Of a stretch of 64,000 nucleotides of DNA, positions 20,213 through 27,875 are shown piece after piece. Under the pieces are notes generated by a model. That model ran no database searches. It was not told where the DNA came from and worked only from the letters and a program-made list of their open reading frames with translations. Positions within the stretch are counted from its first letter, which is position 1. Each line of letters opens with the position of its first letter. The stretch covers positions 23,951 through 87,950 of the forward strand of contig JAUXTT010000012.1 in assembly GCA_030684395.1 (NCBI GenBank), read 5' to 3'. A program made the translations under genes and the position numbers. Origin of the DNA: Bacteroidota bacterium. GTDB lineage: Bacteria > Bacteroidota > Bacteroidia > B-17B0 > Aurantibacillaceae.

Positions 20213-20279
20213 GCACTGATTGCCAATCAATTGAAGATTTGGCACATGCTTTGACTTATTAAGTGAAAAACCAAACAAA

Positions 20280-21134
20280 ATGAAAACCAGATACAAAATA
20301 ACTACAATAACTTCTGTAGTAACAGGTGCTTTGTGTGTTATATTGGTGAGTGCTGCGGGAGAGAAAAACGAGATCTATTCAACCGTTCAACAAATTCAGG
20401 AAACAAAAAACATAAAAGACCTTACACCTAAAACAAACGAAGCCTTTAAAGCAGGTGAGGTATTAACTTATAGATTGCACTACGGAGCAATTGAAGCTGC
20501 AGTAGCTACTTTAGAAGTAAAGCCTGATTTGGTTAAATTTGGGAACAGAGAGTGTTACCATATCGTTGGTACAGGTATTTCCAAAGGTAGTTTCGATTGG
20601 TTTTTTAAAGTACGTGATAAATACGAAACACATATTGATAAAACAGCTTTAGTTCCATGGATCTTTAACCGTAATTGTATGGAAGGCGGTTATGCGATTC
20701 ACCAAAACTACATCTTTAATCATTATAGTAATAAAGTAGACGTTGGCGGCGGAGAAACTTTTCCGATCTCTGCAGGAACACAGGATATGATCTCCGCTTT
20801 TTATTCTGCCAGAAATGTAGATTTTTCCAATGCAAAAGAAGGCGATCTTTTCTCTTTGAATTGTTTTATCGACAAAGAAAACTGGCCACTCAAAATTAAG
20901 TACGTTGGGAAAGAAACTATTAAAAGTGATGTAGGAAAGATCAGATGTTTAAAATTCAGACCAATTGTACAAAAAGGCCGAGTGTTTAAAAAGGAAGAAG
21001 ATATGACGATCTATATTTCTGATGATAAAAACCACATTCCAATCAGAGGTCAGGCTAAAATACTTATTGGCTCGGTAAAAATGGACCTTACCGGCTACAA
21101 AAATCTGACAAATACTTTGGCAAAAGTAGATTAA
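20280..21134 (+). CDS. DUF3108 domain secreted protein
   Basis: The 284-residue product has an N-terminal hydrophobic export segment and a DUF3108-like body (FKAGEVLTYRLHYG, ITKGSFDWFFKVRDKYETHID-like block, then IRCLKFRPIVQKGRVF and MTIYISDDKNHIPIR). DUF3108 proteins are beta-rich envelope proteins of unknown function that resemble lipoprotein carriers. The stop codon TAA overlaps by four bases the stop of the convergent DUF4199 gene (shared TTAA at 21131-21134). No ribosome-binding site is evident, as is common in this phylum. Confidence 0.8.
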   Translation: MKTRYKITTITSVVTGALCVILVSAAGEKNEIYSTVQQIQETKNIKDLTPKTNEAFKAGEVLTYRLHYGAIEAAVATLEVKPDLVKFGNRECYHIVGTGISKGSFDWFFKVRDKYETHIDKTALVPWIFNRNCMEGGYAIHQNYIFNHYSNKVDVGGGETFPISAGTQDMISAFYSARNVDFSNAKEGDLFSLNCFIDKENWPLKIKYVGKETIKSDVGKIRCLKFRPIVQKGRVFKKEEDMTIYISDDKNHIPIRGQAKILIGSVKMDLTGYKNLTNTLAKVD

Positions 21135-21637
21135 GCGCGCTTCATAAAAACGCCTGCTACAAAAGAAGAGAAAAGCCCAACCGACATGTAACCGAAAAGC
21201 AACCGAGTAACACTGTAAGTAGTAACGTATCTTTCATATTTCAGTTGTTCTCTCACCACTTCAAACATTGTAATACCTTTGGTGTGTTTTACTGCTTCTT
21301 TATACAAGGCATTATAATCTGTTTTAGCTACATATGCCTGTAAGTACGCCTGCATTTCCTGCACAAAGAAGAAATAATCAAAAGCAATCATAATACCGGC
21401 AGCAAATGAAACAAATGTTAAGCCCTGTCTTACCGCTTCTTTTCCACCAATAGTTCCACCGTTTGATTTTTTAACCATGTAAATGGTAAGTATAACAAAT
21501 GGCAGAATCAGTGCCAGTGTAATTAAATGTGAAAGCCTGCCCAATGGCTGTTCCAACATTCCGCTATAAAAAACTCCTAACTTAAATCCTATACAAATTA
21601 TACTGTAAACTATGGCAAGTATGATTGCTTTTTTCAT
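21131..21637 (-). CDS. DUF4199-like integral membrane protein
   Basis: The 168-residue product has four predicted membrane helices (about residues 4-24, 34-55, 73-93 and 143-165) and the layout of DUF4199 proteins, which are common in Bacteroidota and of unknown role. It begins 7 bp after the stop of a 50-residue lipoprotein gene and follows rho on the same strand, so rho, lipoprotein and DUF4199 probably form one transcript. Its stop codon shares TTAA with the convergent DUF3108 gene. Confidence 0.7.
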   Translation of the reverse strand: MKKAIILAIVYSIICIGFKLGVFYSGMLEQPLGRLSHLITLALILPFVILTIYMVKKSNGGTIGGKEAVRQGLTFVSFAAGIMIAFDYFFFVQEMQAYLQAYVAKTDYNALYKEAVKHTKGITMFEVVREQLKYERYVTTYSVTRLLFGYMSVGLFSSFVAGVFMKRA

Positions 21638-21644
21638 TCTCTTC

Positions 21645-21797
21645 TTAAACTAATTGTTGTTGTTGAGTTGTGCGGGCAGTATTATTATACGACCACTTGT
21701 ATTTTTTTCTCGATACCTTTCCGCTTTTGGGCGCACATTGAGTTAGTGATAAACAAAAACCAAGGCCTAAAACAATAACAATTATATTTCTTTTCAT
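21645..21797 (-). CDS. Small predicted lipoprotein (50 residues)
   Basis: An ATG at 21797 opens a 50-codon frame ending in TAA at 21645-21647. The peptide has a basic start (MKRN), a hydrophobic stretch (IIVIVLGLGFCLSL), a lipobox LSLTQC with the cysteine at position 21, and a short basic, Gln-rich mature part (APKSGKVSRKKYKWSYNN, ending QQQQLV). This is a complete lipoprotein layout. It sits 49 bp after rho and 7 bp before the DUF4199 gene, filling what would otherwise be a 209-bp gap. Function unknown; too short for most gene finders. Confidence 0.7.
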   Translation of the reverse strand: MKRNIIVIVLGLGFCLSLTQCAPKSGKVSRKKYKWSYNNTARTTQQQQLV

Positions 21798-21846
21798 ATT
21801 CATTAGTTAAAGATCATACATTCTTATTTTCGAAAAGGAATTACAA

Positions 21847-23688
21847 TTACCCGTTCATACTAATCAGGAACTCCTCATTACTTTGAGTATTACGGATTCT
21901 GTCTTGTATAAACTCCATTGCCTCTACAGGATTCATATCACTTAAATGTTTACGCAATACCCAAAGGCGTTGCAAAGTTGCAGAATCAACCAACAGATCA
22001 TCTCTACGGGTAGAAGAAGCAACAATATCAATAGCCGGGAAAACACGTTTATTTGCCAGTTTTCTATCCAACTGCATCTCCATATTACCGGTTCCTTTAA
22101 ATTCTTCAAAAATTACTTCATCCATTTTTGAACCCGTATCAATAAGTGCGGTAGCTAAAATAGTTAATGAACCACCGTTCTCGATCTTACGTGCAGCACC
22201 AAAGAAACGTTTTGGTTTGTGTAATGCATTTGCATCCACACCACCGGTTAATACTTTACCTGATGCAGGAGAAACCGTGTTGTAAGCACGAGCCAAACGT
22301 GTAATAGAATCTAATAAGATTACAACATCATGCCCACACTCTGTTAAACGTTTAGCTTTTTCCAATACTACATTAGCGATCTTTACGTGTTTTTCAGCAG
22401 GCTCATCAAATGTAGATGAAACAACTTCTGCACGTACACTACGAGCCATATCGGTAACCTCTTCAGGGCGTTCATCAATCAATAAAATGATCAAATAAAC
22501 TTCAGGGTGATTAGCAGCAATTGCATTGGCAACTTCTTTCAGTAAAACCGTTTTACCTGTTTTTGGTTGAGCCACAATTAATCCACGTTGCCCCTTACCT
22601 ATCGGACAAAACATATCCATGATACGGGTTGAGATTGATTGATTGGCGTGACCTGTAAGTTTTAATTTTTCGTATGGGAATAAAGGCGTTAAGTAGTCGA
22701 AAGGCACACGGTCACGAACCCATGCAGGCTCACGTCCGTTGATCATATCAACTTTGATTAGCGGAAAATATTTTTCTCCTTCACGCGGCGGGCGGATAGT
22801 TCCATTAACCGTATCGCCTGTTTTAAGGCCGAATAATTTTATTTGTGATTGAGATACGTAAACATCATCAGGTGAGTTTAAGTAGTTATAATCTGACGAA
22901 CGCATAAATCCATAACCATCAGGCATGATCTCCAATACTCCTTCAGCGAAAACAATACCATCAAAATTGTACTGATGATCTTCTTTTTGTTTTTGATGGT
23001 GAGGATGTTGATTAGGATTACTTTGGTTTCCGTCTTTTTGATTTTGATTTCCCTGATTAGGATTATTTTGATTTCCTTGATTAGGGTTGTTTTGGTTACC
23101 CTGATTAGGATTATTTTGATTCTGGTTTTGATTTGGGTTATTTTGATTCTGATGTTGGTGCTGAGGCTTTTTGTGTTCCGGACGTTGATCGTTTTGCTGA
23201 CGGTTTTGATTAGGGTTGTTCCTGTTTTGGTTATGAGATTTAGGGTTTTCCGAAGTGGTTGTTGTTTCAGTAGCACTAATAACAGGGTTTACTTCTTCCT
23301 TGTTTGTTTCCGGTATCACTTCAGTAACAGGTTGAGGAATAACTTCCTGAATCTCATCCGCAAAAAGATCAACTTTCTCAATATTATCTTCATTCACCAA
23401 AGTATCTTCAATAGGATCCAATTTAACCTTGCGTGGACGTTTTGTTTTTTCTGTTTTATCCGCAATTTTTTCTGCTTTTTCTACCTTATCAGCCTTTGGA
23501 GCTTTTGCTTCTTTAACAGTAAGGGTGTTTTTTACTTGTGCAGCCAATTCAGGGTTTGCTGATTGAGCATCTACTATTAACACAATTAACTCTTCCTTTT
23601 TTTTGGTCTCGGATTTAACACCAATCTTTTTCGCAATGTCCTTTAATTCGGGCAATGACTTTTCATTTAACTCAAGTACTTGAAACAT
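21847..23688 (-). CDS. rho: Transcription termination factor Rho with a large Asn/Gln-rich insert
   Basis: The 613-residue product is the hexameric RNA helicase that ends transcripts. It starts with the Rho N-terminal helix bundle ([18 protein letters not shown]), followed by a charged Lys/Glu segment (about 52-135) and an Asn/Gln/Pro/His-rich low-complexity region (about 152-238) that includes three perfect NNPNQGNQ octapeptides (192-215). The cold-shock RNA-binding domain follows (from [15 protein letters not shown]), and then the ATPase core with Walker A AQPKTGKT and [12 protein letters not shown]. coli Rho is about 420 residues, so the insert adds nearly 200. Related inserts in other phyla are reported to drive condensation or prion-like behaviour of Rho; that applies here only by analogy. 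Confidence 0.96.
   Translation of the reverse strand: MFQVLELNEKSLPELKDIAKKIGVKSETKKKEELIVLIVDAQSANPELAAQVKNTLTVKEAKAPKADKVEKAEKIADKTEKTKRPRKVKLDPIEDTLVNEDNIEKVDLFADEIQEVIPQPVTEVIPETNKEEVNPVISATETTTTSENPKSHNQNRNNPNQNRQQNDQRPEHKKPQHQHQNQNNPNQNQNQNNPNQGNQNNPNQGNQNNPNQGNQNQKDGNQSNPNQHPHHQKQKEDHQYNFDGIVFAEGVLEIMPDGYGFMRSSDYNYLNSPDDVYVSQSQIKLFGLKTGDTVNGTIRPPREGEKYFPLIKVDMINGREPAWVRDRVPFDYLTPLFPYEKLKLTGHANQSISTRIMDMFCPIGKGQRGLIVAQPKTGKTVLLKEVANAIAANHPEVYLIILLIDERPEEVTDMARSVRAEVVSSTFDEPAEKHVKIANVVLEKAKRLTECGHDVVILLDSITRLARAYNTVSPASGKVLTGGVDANALHKPKRFFGAARKIENGGSLTILATALIDTGSKMDEVIFEEFKGTGNMEMQLDRKLANKRVFPAIDIVASSTRRDDLLVDSATLQRLWVLRKHLSDMNPVEAMEFIQDRIRNTQSNEEFLISMNG
23044..23115 (-). repeat. Three tandem 24-bp units in rho encoding NNPNQGNQ
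   Basis: The 72 bp encode three exact copies of NNPNQGNQ. At the DNA level the units differ by synonymous changes (for example GGTTACC versus GATTTCC on the plus strand), so the repeat was kept as protein and is not simply a fresh slippage product. Weaker NNPNQNQNQ and [10 protein letters not shown] repeats flank it. Confidence 0.85.
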
Positions 23689-23998
23689 ATTTGGTTTTGT
23701 GATTTTACAATTTGTTAAGCTGTTTTATAGCAATACTATTAAAAACAAACGGGGATTAGAACGAAGTATGGTTGTCGAAGAATAAAGATGAAATTTATTT
23801 ATCTGAACATATTAAAATTCCCGAAACCGATAAAATTTGTATTGAATAAAATCGGGTGAAAATGAATAATTGAACAGAAATGAATATTTCTATAGCACAA
23901 ATGTACATCTTTATTCGAAACAAACAAATGTGCGAAAAGGTTTTTTCAACAATTTGAGGCTGATAAAGTGACCTGGTAATTTTATTTAGAAGCCAACG
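23689..23998. other. Intergenic leader region upstream of rho
   Basis: This 310-bp AT-rich stretch separates rho from the palindrome block. It should hold the rho promoter and leader, but I cannot pick a clear -33/-7 pair, and I see no open frame, terminator or known riboswitch in it. Confidence 0.4.
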
Positions 23999-24292
23999 AA
24001 AATGTCAGGTCGAGGGTTCAAATGTCGAAGTACAATTAGATATGAACCGCCTTTCTCGACTTCGCCCGAAATGACAATTCAGAGAAGAATGTCAGGTCGA
24101 GCGAAGTTAGGAACTTTTGCCAATGTTGGTGTTATCACCAACATGTATAATTACCCTAATTTCGTTGGTGATAACACCAACGCCGGCTTTAATGATAATT
24201 CAGCGGGAATGTCAGGTCGAGCGCAGTCGAGATCCTTTATTTAACCGGATTTCATTTATGCCTCTTCTCGACTTCGCTCGAAGTGACAATGG
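23999..24292. repeat. Composite of dispersed extragenic palindromes
   Basis: ATGTCAGGTCGAG occurs three times in the same orientation (24002-24014, 24089-24101, 24209-24221). Two opposite-facing partners, TCTCGACTTCGCCCGAAATG (from 24055) and TCTCGACTTCGCTCGAAGTG (from 24266), make REP-like inverted pairs. Nested inside is a second family: GTTGGTGTTATCACCAAC (24125-24142) and its exact reverse complement GTTGGTGATAACACCAAC (24164-24181), each also nearly self-palindromic. The block lies between the 5' end of rho and the 3' end of the paaD homologue. An in-frame ORF across it is an artefact of the repeat. Such elements are typically dispersed over the chromosome; I cannot count other copies from here. 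Confidence 0.8.
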
Positions 24293-24328
24293 TTAGTATT
24301 ATCATTAATATAGGAAGTGTTGTTTGGA

Positions 24329-24829
24329 CTAAATACATTTCAAATAATCAAATGGCTCCAAACAGTCGAGGCATTTATATAGAGCTTTACAAGATGTACT
24401 TCCAAACTGGCTCACCAAAACGGTATTCTTAGATTTGCAACGTGGGCAAGCCAAAGATTTAGTCTTTCCTGTTAACCAGCTTTTATCAATAGTAGAATGT
24501 TCAGGCGGAACAATTCCATACACTCTTAACTTTTCTTTTGCGTGATCAGTAATCCAATCAGTAGTCCAGGGTGGATTAAAAATGGTATTGATCTTTATTT
24601 CAGCGTAGCCGTATTTTTTTAAGGTACTCTCAATATCATCTTCCATTTGTTTCATAGCAGGGCAGCCTGAATACGTTGGAGTAATGGTAACTTCCACCTT
24701 ATTCCCTTCAACGCTTATGCCACGTATCACACCCAGCTCCACAATATCAATTACCGGAATTTCCGGGTCAGGGATCTCATGCAGATACCCCATTATTTTA
24801 TTCTTTTCAAGATCTGAGGTTTCCAACAT
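24329..24829 (-). CDS. paaD: PaaD-like protein (phenylacetyl-CoA epoxidase subunit family)
   Basis: The product is about 166 residues from the ATG at 24829. An N-terminal MIP18-type domain carries DPEIPVIDIVELGVIRGI and the TPTYSGCPAM cysteine loop. A C-terminal zinc-ribbon part carries CPRCKSKNT and SQFGSTSCKALYKCLDCLEPFDYLKC, the combination specific to PaaD/PaaJ. PaaD helps assemble or mature the PaaABC(E) ring-epoxidising enzyme of phenylacetate breakdown. None of paaA, B, C, E, G or K is next to it here, which is unusual, since these genes are normally clustered. The ATG chosen overlaps the stop of a 33-codon gene as TAATG. Upstream codons to 24886 are in frame but give an implausible Tyr/Asn-rich extension. 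Confidence 0.88.
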   Translation of the reverse strand: MLETSDLEKNKIMGYLHEIPDPEIPVIDIVELGVIRGISVEGNKVEVTITPTYSGCPAMKQMEDDIESTLKKYGYAEIKINTIFNPPWTTDWITDHAKEKLRVYGIVPPEHSTIDKSWLTGKTKSLACPRCKSKNTVLVSQFGSTSCKALYKCLDCLEPFDYLKCI

Positions 24830-24930
24830 TACAAAATAAAAATTGCTGCAATTATCATTATAATAATAATGATAAGGTATTGCCAAAAATCAACAAAATA
24901 AGGGTGATATTTTTTAAAGAATTCTTTCAT
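24829..24930 (-). CDS. Small single-pass membrane peptide (33 residues) coupled to paaD
   Basis: An ATG at 24930 opens a 33-codon frame: a polar start (MKEFFKKYHPYFVDFWQY) and then an unbroken hydrophobic segment rich in Ile (LIIIIIMIIAAIFIL) that ends the protein. Its stop codon overlaps the paaD start as TAATG, a classical translational-coupling arrangement. A TATCTTTG -7 box lies 15 bases before the ATG, so this is the first gene of the transcript. No family is recognised. A small membrane anchor or regulator is possible, but nothing shows it. Confidence 0.6.
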   Translation of the reverse strand: MKEFFKKYHPYFVDFWQYLIIIIIMIIAAIFIL

Positions 24931-24945
24931 GGTAAAATCATCATG

Positions 24946-24953
24946 CAAAGATA
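24946..24953 (-). promoter_or_regulatory. -7 promoter box for the small membrane peptide and paaD
   Basis: TATCTTTG on the minus strand (24953 down to 24946) matches TAnnTTTG. The expected start is about 24939, leaving a leader of roughly 10 bases before the ATG at 24930. No clear TTTG -33 partner is seen. Confidence 0.5.
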
Positions 24954-25103
24954 CGGAATTTTGATGGGAGATTTCTGATTTTAGATGTGATTGTCATTTT
25001 ACTTTCGCTCATCTACAAGCCAATAATACAATAATCTGACGGTCTTCTGCTTACTTTTACGAAAAACTAAACCTGAAACTTCAAACTAGAAATAACAAAC
25101 GTT

Positions 25104-25811
25104 TTATCTCCCCTCTTTCCTCCATCTTTTATAACAATCCATTATCGGAGCATAAAGATCATATCCATCATGAGTAATAATAAACTCATCCGTTACGGCG
25201 TAACAATACTTTTTGAACTTATAAAAATCGATAGTATCATCTCCGGTTAATTTCCTCAATATCTCAGGGTTAAATTTTTGTGCAACCTGCTCTTCCACAA
25301 ACATCTGCTCAAACAAAGCCGCTAATTTTCGGTTTGCCCTACCCTTGTGACTGAATGCATCGTACATGGCTGTGATCGGGCTTTCTATCACATTTATTCC
25401 TTTTAATTTCGGTTTATTGATTACACGCTCCATGTATTCGCGCTCGTATGGTTTTATCTTAAAAGCATTCACACTAAAAGCTTCTAACGCATATATTGTT
25501 CTCTTTAATACAACCCTCAAATATTGTTTAGTGCTATCGTTCACATTCTTTATCCTTTGTACCAAAACATGTTTTTTGTAATAACCTAAAAAAGAGAACC
25601 TCAATGTATCCGAATCGTAACCCATAATGGTGAATTTTCCGTTAAAATCACTTACGCAGCCATTACCTGTTCTACTATTGATGGCGTATGCAAACGGTAT
25701 GGGTGTTAAACTGTCTTCATCCAAAACAATACCGGTTACTTGAAATTCACGCTGTGCAAAGCCCGTAAATACAGAAATGAGAAAAGCGCTTATGAAAAGT
25801 AGTTTTTTCAG
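25104..25811 (-). CDS. Secreted protein with carboxypeptidase-regulatory-like domain; non-ATG start
   Basis: The reading frame contains a full signal peptide (KKLLFISAFLISVFTGFAQ) followed by a CarboxypepD_reg-like beta domain (FQVTGIVLDEDSLTPIPFA to SFLGYYKKHVLV) and a helical C-terminal half ending KRWRKEGR. No ATG occurs before the signal peptide. The codon in the place of ATG is CTG at 25811-25809, and the first alternative is TTG at 25724, which would remove the signal peptide. I therefore place the start at CTG. A TATATTTA box about 10 bases upstream fits a very short leader. Such proteins are common in Bacteroidota envelopes and of unknown role. Start by CTG, a recent start-codon mutation or a sequencing error are all possible. 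Confidence 0.65.
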   Translation of the reverse strand: MKKLLFISAFLISVFTGFAQREFQVTGIVLDEDSLTPIPFAYAINSRTGNGCVSDFNGKFTIMGYDSDTLRFSFLGYYKKHVLVQRIKNVNDSTKQYLRVVLKRTIYALEAFSVNAFKIKPYEREYMERVINKPKLKGINVIESPITAMYDAFSHKGRANRKLAALFEQMFVEEQVAQKFNPEILRKLTGDDTIDFYKFKKYCYAVTDEFIITHDGYDLYAPIMDCYKRWRKEGR

Positions 25812-25917
25812 ACAGTCTAAATATAGGGGTAAAAATACACTTAAAACTTTTAAACAATTAGTTGAAAAAATAAGTTTTACCGCCTTTATAAATATTTAAC
25901 AGTAAGTAATAAAAAGG

Positions 25918-25925
25918 TAAATTTG
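25918..25925 (+). promoter_or_regulatory. -7 promoter box for dnaX
   Basis: TAAATTTG matches TAnnTTTG and ends 14 bases before the dnaX ATG. No convincing -33 TTTG is seen. Confidence 0.45.
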
Positions 25926-25939
25926 AAGTTTAATAAAAG

Positions 25940-27673
25940 ATGGAAAATTTCGTTGTATCGGCTCGTAAGTATCGCCCACAAACGTTTAGAACGGTTGTTG
26001 GGCAATCGCATATAACCAATACATTAAAAAATGCCATCATCAGCAAGCATTTGGCTCAGGCTTTTTTGTTTTGCGGGCCACGTGGTGTGGGTAAAACAAC
26101 CTGTGCACGTATCCTTGCTAAAACAATCAACTGTTTTAATATCACCAGTGAAGGTGAAGCTTGCGATACTTGTGATTCTTGTGTTTCCTTTAATTCCGGC
26201 GCATCATTAAACGTGTATGAATTGGATGCCGCGTCAAACAACTCGGTTGAAGATATAAGGAGTTTGATAGAGCAGGTTCGTTTTGCGCCTCAGTTAGGAT
26301 CTCACAAGGTTTATATAATCGACGAGGTTCACATGTTATCTCAGGCAGCGTTTAATGCTTTCCTGAAAACACTGGAAGAGCCGCCAAAACACGCTATTTT
26401 TATTTTAGCTACTACCGAAAAACATAAAATTCTTCCTACCATACTTTCACGTTGTCAGATCTTTGATTTTAACAGGATCAAGATAGAGGACATTTCTTCT
26501 CACCTTGCTTACATAGCAAAAACAGAAGGCGTTGCAGCAGAAGAAGATGCATTGCACATCATTGCTCAAAAAGCCGATGGTGGTTTACGTGATGCCTGTA
26601 GTATTTTCGATCAGATGGTGAGTTTCTCCGGAAACAGCCTTACCTACAAAGCTGTTGTTGAAAATCTGCATGTACTGGATTACGATTATTATTTCAAGAT
26701 CACGGATGCCATGTATTCCGGAAATCTTTCTCAGGCCTTATTAATATTTGATGAGATCCTGAAAAATGGTTTCGACGGACATAACTTTATTGTAGGATTG
26801 GGTGAACATTTCAGAAATATTTTGGTTTGTAAAGATCCTATTACTGTTCAACTATTAGAAGTTGGATCTAATGTAAAAGAAAAATATACCGCACAGGCTC
26901 AATTATGTGCTATGCCATTTTTGCTTAAATCACTTGGAATTGTAAACCGAATTGATGTAAGCTTCAAAGCTTCTAAAAATCAACGGCTTGCCGTAGAGCT
27001 CGGACTCATGCAAATGAGCTACCTTAACAATGCTGCATCACTGGATGCAGAAAAAAAAAAGGATGAGCTAGAACCTGAGTTCGCACCCGTTCAACAAAAA
27101 CAAGCAGCAGTACCGGTTTCAAACGGAGCGCCAACAGTGGTTACCGCAGCTACCACCAACAAACCCGTAACTTCTTTTAAAGACTTAGACATTAAATCTC
27201 CTTTTCGTTTAAACGAATTGGGGAAAAGTGCCACCCTTCGACAGGCTCAGGATGCTGTAGTTAATACCCAAAAAGAAGAAACCACTATTACAGAACCAAT
27301 TACGGATGTTCCTGTTACTGAAGCTGATGTTCAAAATGCCGTTAAACAGTATTCTGAAGAACAAGGTGCAAAAGGAAAACGGCAGGTAGAAGCTACTTTA
27401 AGTGCAAAACCGGTTGCGTTTAACAACAACACTATTTCCTTATACATTGAAAATGAGGCACAAAAACTCATATTCGATGATATTAAACAGGAGTTTCTGG
27501 ATGCTATCCGTGCCCGACTGAAGAACTCTACTTTGCAGCTCAATGTTATTGAACATGTAGATTCTACCGTTAAAAAGGCATATACACCGAACGAAAAATT
27601 TGCGGTAATGACTGCCAAAAATCCATTACTTTTAGAATTGAAAAAAAGACTTGATCTTGAAGTGGGACTTTAA
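25940..27673 (+). CDS. dnaX: DNA polymerase III subunit gamma/tau
   Basis: The 577-residue product is the clamp-loader ATPase that loads the beta clamp. It starts with the DnaX N-terminus (VSARKYRPQTFRTVVGQ). Walker A is GPRGVGKT (46-53). The zinc-binding cysteines are at 65, 75, 78 and 81, and Walker B is IIDEVHML. Domain III ends near 375. A low-complexity linker (about 375-475) leads to a C-terminal domain (QVEATLSAKPVAFNNN onward). Residues 431-440 (ATLRQAQDAV) in the linker are encoded by a sequence that looks like a dispersed repeat. I see no clear slippery sequence with a short gamma product; the A-run at about 27052-27060 in the linker could allow slippage. Confidence 0.95.
   Translation: MENFVVSARKYRPQTFRTVVGQSHITNTLKNAIISKHLAQAFLFCGPRGVGKTTCARILAKTINCFNITSEGEACDTCDSCVSFNSGASLNVYELDAASNNSVEDIRSLIEQVRFAPQLGSHKVYIIDEVHMLSQAAFNAFLKTLEEPPKHAIFILATTEKHKILPTILSRCQIFDFNRIKIEDISSHLAYIAKTEGVAAEEDALHIIAQKADGGLRDACSIFDQMVSFSGNSLTYKAVVENLHVLDYDYYFKITDAMYSGNLSQALLIFDEILKNGFDGHNFIVGLGEHFRNILVCKDPITVQLLEVGSNVKEKYTAQAQLCAMPFLLKSLGIVNRIDVSFKASKNQRLAVELGLMQMSYLNNAASLDAEKKKDELEPEFAPVQQKQAAVPVSNGAPTVVTAATTNKPVTSFKDLDIKSPFRLNELGKSATLRQAQDAVVNTQKEETTITEPITDVPVTEADVQNAVKQYSEEQGAKGKRQVEATLSAKPVAFNNNTISLYIENEAQKLIFDDIKQEFLDAIRARLKNSTLQLNVIEHVDSTVKKAYTPNEKFAVMTAKNPLLLELKKRLDLEVGL
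27232..27254 (+). repeat. Dispersed-repeat-like sequence read in frame inside dnaX
   Basis: The bases CCTTCGACAGGCTCAGGATG are the core of a palindromic repeat that I recall from intergenic DNA of several phyla, usually within longer GTCA-ending units. Here it encodes the LRQAQD part of the DnaX linker, without a frameshift. Its CG-rich core stands out from the AT-rich linker around it. Confidence 0.45.
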
Positions 27674-27694
27674 GTAAATTGCGTCAAACAAAAT

Positions 27695-27850
27695 TTAACC
27701 ACATAGGCACATAGAAATTTGGTCTAGTTGTTGGATAAAGTATAAAATAGAAACTATGTTTTACACATAGTATTTAGTTGAAGTTTAATAAATAGCAAAA
27801 TAAAAAACTCAGTGTAACTCTTCCGCCGCGGCGGATTCTCAGTGTACTCT
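27695..27850. repeat. Degenerate dispersed repeat block with a GC-rich palindrome
   Basis: The block contains TTAACCACATAGGCACATAG, then an inverted pair ACTATGT (27753-27759) / ACATAGT (27765-27771). It continues with a direct repeat CTCAGTGTAACTC (27808-27820) / CTCAGTGTACTCT (27838-27850) that flanks the perfect 14-bp palindrome TCCGCCGCGGCGGA (27822-27835). The palindrome is all G+C at its centre in DNA that is otherwise about two-thirds A+T. The layout suggests a small palindrome inserted into, and duplicating, a pre-existing repeat. It ends 25 bp before the M16 protease gene, so it lies in that gene's leader or promoter. Confidence 0.65.
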
Positions 27851-27875
27851 GTGTTAGAAAATAAATAGAAAAAAT

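Noticed and set aside
20240..20255. Sigma-54-like TGGCAC ... TTGAC upstream of the DUF3108 gene
   Set aside because: The -24 half matches but the -12 half should read TTGCA or TTGCT and does not; no enhancer-binding protein gene is nearby.
23044..23115. Possible CRISPR-like array in the rho region
   Set aside because: The 24-bp units are contiguous coding repeats with no spacers and the frame is preserved.
22975..23562. Long plus-strand ORF opposite rho
   Set aside because: It is the antisense reading of the Asn/Gln-rich repeat region and consists of Leu/Ile/Val/Phe/Ser runs; no independent start signals or domain.
24010..24026. tRNA T-loop-like GGTTCAAAT
   Set aside because: No acceptor stem, anticodon arm or CCA-side pairing around it; it belongs to the dispersed repeat.
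24002..24244. 80-codon ORF in the palindrome block
   Set aside because: It is made of the repeated palindrome words read through; no codon bias or known domain.
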